From assembly GCA_024638545.1 (NCBI GenBank), contig JAHEKD010000134.1, positions 1 to 7,002 on the forward strand: a DNA stretch of 7,002 nucleotides, read 5' to 3'. Under the pieces are notes generated by a model. The model was given only the letters and a program-made list of their open reading frames with translations. It did no database searches and was not told where the DNA came from. The translations under genes were made by a program, and so were the position numbers. Source of the DNA: Gammaproteobacteria bacterium. Lineage in GTDB: Bacteria > Pseudomonadota > Gammaproteobacteria > Arenicellales > JAHEKD01. Positions 5,794 to 7,002 of this stretch are shown piece after piece (positions within the stretch are counted from its first letter, which is position 1; every line of letters starts with the position of its first letter).

Positions 5794-7002
5794 GTGAAAA
5801 TTGATGAATTAAAGACATTTGTTGTCGGAAACCCGCCCCCGCATTTTGGCGGACTGTACTGGATTTTTGTAAAACTAAAAACAGATACCGGAATTGAAGG
5901 GATTGGAGAGGTCTACTCCGTACCGTTTGATCCGTTTGTTGTAGAGCGCATGATCAAAGATGTGTTCGAACGCTGGGTCGCTAACACAGATCCCTTTAAA
6001 ATTGAAAGGCTCTGGCGAAGAGCTTATTCAACGGGTTTTACGCAGCGCCCCGATGTCTCAATGATGGGCATTTTGAGCGGAATCGAAACGGCCTGTTGGG
6101 ATATTATTGGCAAGGAACTTAACAAGCCGGTATACGAGTTGCTGGGCGGCCAGGTCCACGAGAAGCTCAGATCATATACTTATCTATATCCTGATATTGA
6201 AGATGAGCGGGTGCTCATGAGCAATTATTCAACAGACCCTGATCAAAAAACAGTTTACAGTGATGCGGATCTGGCTGCCGAAGTTGCGACCAAGTTTATT
6301 GCGCAGGGATTTACCGCCATTAAGTTTGACCCGGCAGGGCCATACACCGCCTTCGACCCCAGGCAGCTGTCGCTGCCGGCACTTGATCATGCAGAAAATT
6401 TTACTAAACGCCTGCGTGAGGTCGCTGGCAGTAAATGCGATTTACTGTTCGGGACACATGGACAGATGACGCCTTCCAGTGCAATCCGACTGGCAAAGCG
6501 ACTCGAAAAATATGACCCCTTATGGTTTGAGGAGCCAACGCCGCCGGATAATATTACTGAAATGGCCAGGGTTGCCCGATCGACCAGCATTCCGGTGGCA
6601 ACAGGGGAGCGCTTAACAACAAAGTATGAATTTGTAAAAATTCTAGAGGCCCAGGCGGCATCCGTTTTACAACTGGCGCTGGGTCGCAGTGGCGGTATTC
6701 TTGAGGGCAAGAAAATTGCTTCACTGGCAGAGGCTTATCACGCTCAGATTGCACCGCATCTTTACTGTGGTCCAATCGAGGCAGCGGCTAATATTCAATT
6801 ATGTACGTGCAGCCCTAATTTCCTGATTCAGGAGAGTATAAAGACCTTCAACGGCTTTCATGCGAAAATTCTCAAAAAACCAATTCATTGGGAACAGGGG
6901 TATATTATTCCGCCAACGGCGCCAGGTATAGGCGTTGAACTGGATGAGGATGTCGCTTTTGCGCATCCCTACAAGGGTAAAGCCCTGCATCTGGAAATGC
7001 GA
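5794..7002 (+). CDS. Mandelate racemase/muconate lactonizing enzyme family protein (enolase superfamily), C-terminus cut by window
   Basis: There are 403 codons from the GTG at 5794, the first start after an in-frame TGA (5785-5787), open to the right edge. Members are about 400 residues, so very little is missing. The N-terminal capping domain ends near 'CWDIIGKELNKPVYELLGG' (101-119), followed by the TIM-barrel strands. These read 'AIKFDP' (175-180, K177/D179), 'LLFGTHGQM' (217-225, H222), 'PLWFEEPTPPDN' (242-253), 'PVATGERL' (267-274, E272), 'LQLALGRSGGI' (292-302), 'APHLYCG' (320-326, H322) and 'QESIK' (E347). The nearest known group is the sugar-acid dehydratases such as galactonate or mannonate dehydratase, which abstract a proton alpha to a carboxylate with Mg2+. 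However, the usual first metal-ligand Asp is Gly (G220) and the Asp of the Asp-His pair is Ala (A295). Substrate and activity are therefore uncertain. A weak ribosome site precedes it. Confidence 0.85.
   Translation, partial: MKIDELKTFVVGNPPPHFGGLYWIFVKLKTDTGIEGIGEVYSVPFDPFVVERMIKDVFERWVANTDPFKIERLWRRAYSTGFTQRPDVSMMGILSGIETACWDIIGKELNKPVYELLGGQVHEKLRSYTYLYPDIEDERVLMSNYSTDPDQKTVYSDADLAAEVATKFIAQGFTAIKFDPAGPYTAFDPRQLSLPALDHAENFTKRLREVAGSKCDLLFGTHGQMTPSSAIRLAKRLEKYDPLWFEEPTPPDNITEMARVARSTSIPVATGERLTTKYEFVKILEAQAASVLQLALGRSGGILEGKKIASLAEAYHAQIAPHLYCGPIEAAANIQLCTCSPNFLIQESIKTFNGFHAKILKKPIHWEQGYIIPPTAPGIGVELDEDVAFAHPYKGKALHLEMR

Noticed and set aside
6387..6990. Minus-strand open frames opposite the enolase-superfamily gene
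   Set aside because: They lie antisense to a continuous 403-codon frame with ordered barrel-strand motifs and have no recognisable domains.

Overview
The window looks like chromosomal DNA of a free-living gammaproteobacterium. The main reason is the gamma-glutamyltranspeptidase, whose motif blocks match the enterobacterial periplasmic Ggt almost residue for residue. Sec-type signal peptides, ordinary Shine-Dalgarno sites and moderate base composition fit this. I cannot name a genus.

Layout: (1) 1-379, minus strand: the N-terminal part of a YiiX/YebB-like (permuted NlpC/P60) cysteine hydrolase, cut by the window edge. (2) 551-1489, plus: an exported gluzincin-type metallopeptidase (HELIH plus a downstream Glu). 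(3) 1550-3313, plus: ggt, with all catalytic residues present. It lies 60 bp after gene 2 with no terminator between them, so the two are probably co-transcribed. (4) 3424-4269, plus: a fold-type IV, D-amino acid aminotransferase-like enzyme with its own candidate promoter. (5) 4283-4810: a beheaded fragment of a large Ig/cadherin-like repeat surface protein. It runs straight into a perfect 60-bp palindrome (4811-4870) of a dispersed, REP/RAYT-like type. (6) 4949-5620, plus: a small PAPS-dependent sulfotransferase. (7) 5794 to the right edge, plus: a mandelate racemase/muconate lactonizing enzyme (enolase superfamily) protein that misses only a few C-terminal residues.

Genes 2 to 4 could form a small salvage theme: an exported peptidase, periplasmic removal of gamma-glutamyl groups, then cytoplasmic transamination of (D-)amino acids. 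This is inference from adjacency and enzyme class only. The stretch 4270-4948 looks like a recombination or insertion scar separating that group from the unrelated sulfotransferase and enolase-superfamily genes.

I see no rRNA, tRNA, CRISPR array, phage module or complete transposase. The least explained items are the perfect palindrome fused to a surface-protein remnant, and two enzymes with altered residues at positions usually conserved in their families (Gly and Ala for two Asp in the enolase-superfamily protein; Phe for His in the aminotransferase).
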